Assembly (NCBI RefSeq): GCF_037325665.1
Contig: NC_090261.1
Location: forward strand, 63,907,411 to 63,971,410
Length of the DNA stretch: 64,000 nt
Source of the DNA: Littorina saxatilis
Taxonomy: Eukaryota > Mollusca > Gastropoda > Littorinimorpha > Littorinidae
Direction of reading: 5' to 3'
Shown here: piece after piece, positions 63,944-64,000 of the stretch
Position numbering within the stretch: position 1 is the stretch's first letter
Layout of the letters: every line of letters begins with the position of its first letter
Notes under the pieces: model-generated
What the model saw: the letters and a program-made list of their open reading frames with translations, nothing else
Told to the model about the DNA's origin: nothing
Database searches by the model: none
Program-made: the position numbers and the translations under genes

Positions 63944-64000
63944 CTGGACAGTGACATGTCAACACGCAATAACAGGGTGTGACAAACACGGGTCTAACCC

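Overview
The window is eukaryotic animal DNA. Its interspersed families (tRNA-derived SINEs, long-TIR MITEs, a tandem ~860-bp element full of CA tracts) resemble those I associate with molluscs, especially gastropods; that assignment is from memory and is inference. There are no prokaryotic features. Two large multi-exon genes encoding EGF-domain membrane proteins face each other tail to tail, separated by about 4 kb, and both run off the window at their 5' ends.

Left gene (+ strand, 2013-27306). Fourteen EGF-like exons, nearly all exactly 114 bp and phase 1-1, carry Notch-type calcium-binding and O-glycosylation consensus motifs. They are followed by a juxtamembrane exon (21082-21253) and a terminal exon (26308-26667) whose start completes a transmembrane helix. 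A poly(A) signal lies at 27301. One EGF exon (7868-10737) has been blown up by a frame-breaking 41-bp minisatellite (64 extra copies). A degraded THAP-domain gene lies antisense in the last intron (23177-26070).

Right gene (- strand, 63943 down to 31745). I could chain twelve exons with canonical splice sites and matching phases through to a stop codon (6,458 bp, about 2,150 residues): two EGF exons, one 3,786-bp exon of decapeptide repeats ([10 protein letters not shown]-like, ~122 copies), eight short exons of a cysteine-motif region, a 1,665-bp exon with a third EGF domain plus ~34 copies of a 14-residue [14 protein letters not shown]-like repeat, and a final exon with a transmembrane helix and short tail. 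It reads as a membrane-anchored, mucin-like EGF protein.

The rest is repeats. Most of the larger introns hold their own minisatellite, with unrelated unit lengths (23, 43, 30, 47, 67, 69, 62, 26, 35, 34 and 57 bp). In at least three cases the unit can be traced to local functional sequence: a 5' splice site, an EGF exon, and a reverse-transcriptase fragment. Mobile DNA includes two truncated non-LTR (LINE) 3' ends, a broken DIRS-like reverse-transcriptase fragment, tRNA-derived SINEs, several foldback or TIR elements and a ~9-kb tandem array of an ~860-bp element (50.4-59.7 kb) containing a recent 2,567-bp higher-order duplication. Many long apparent open frames in the window are repeat artefacts.
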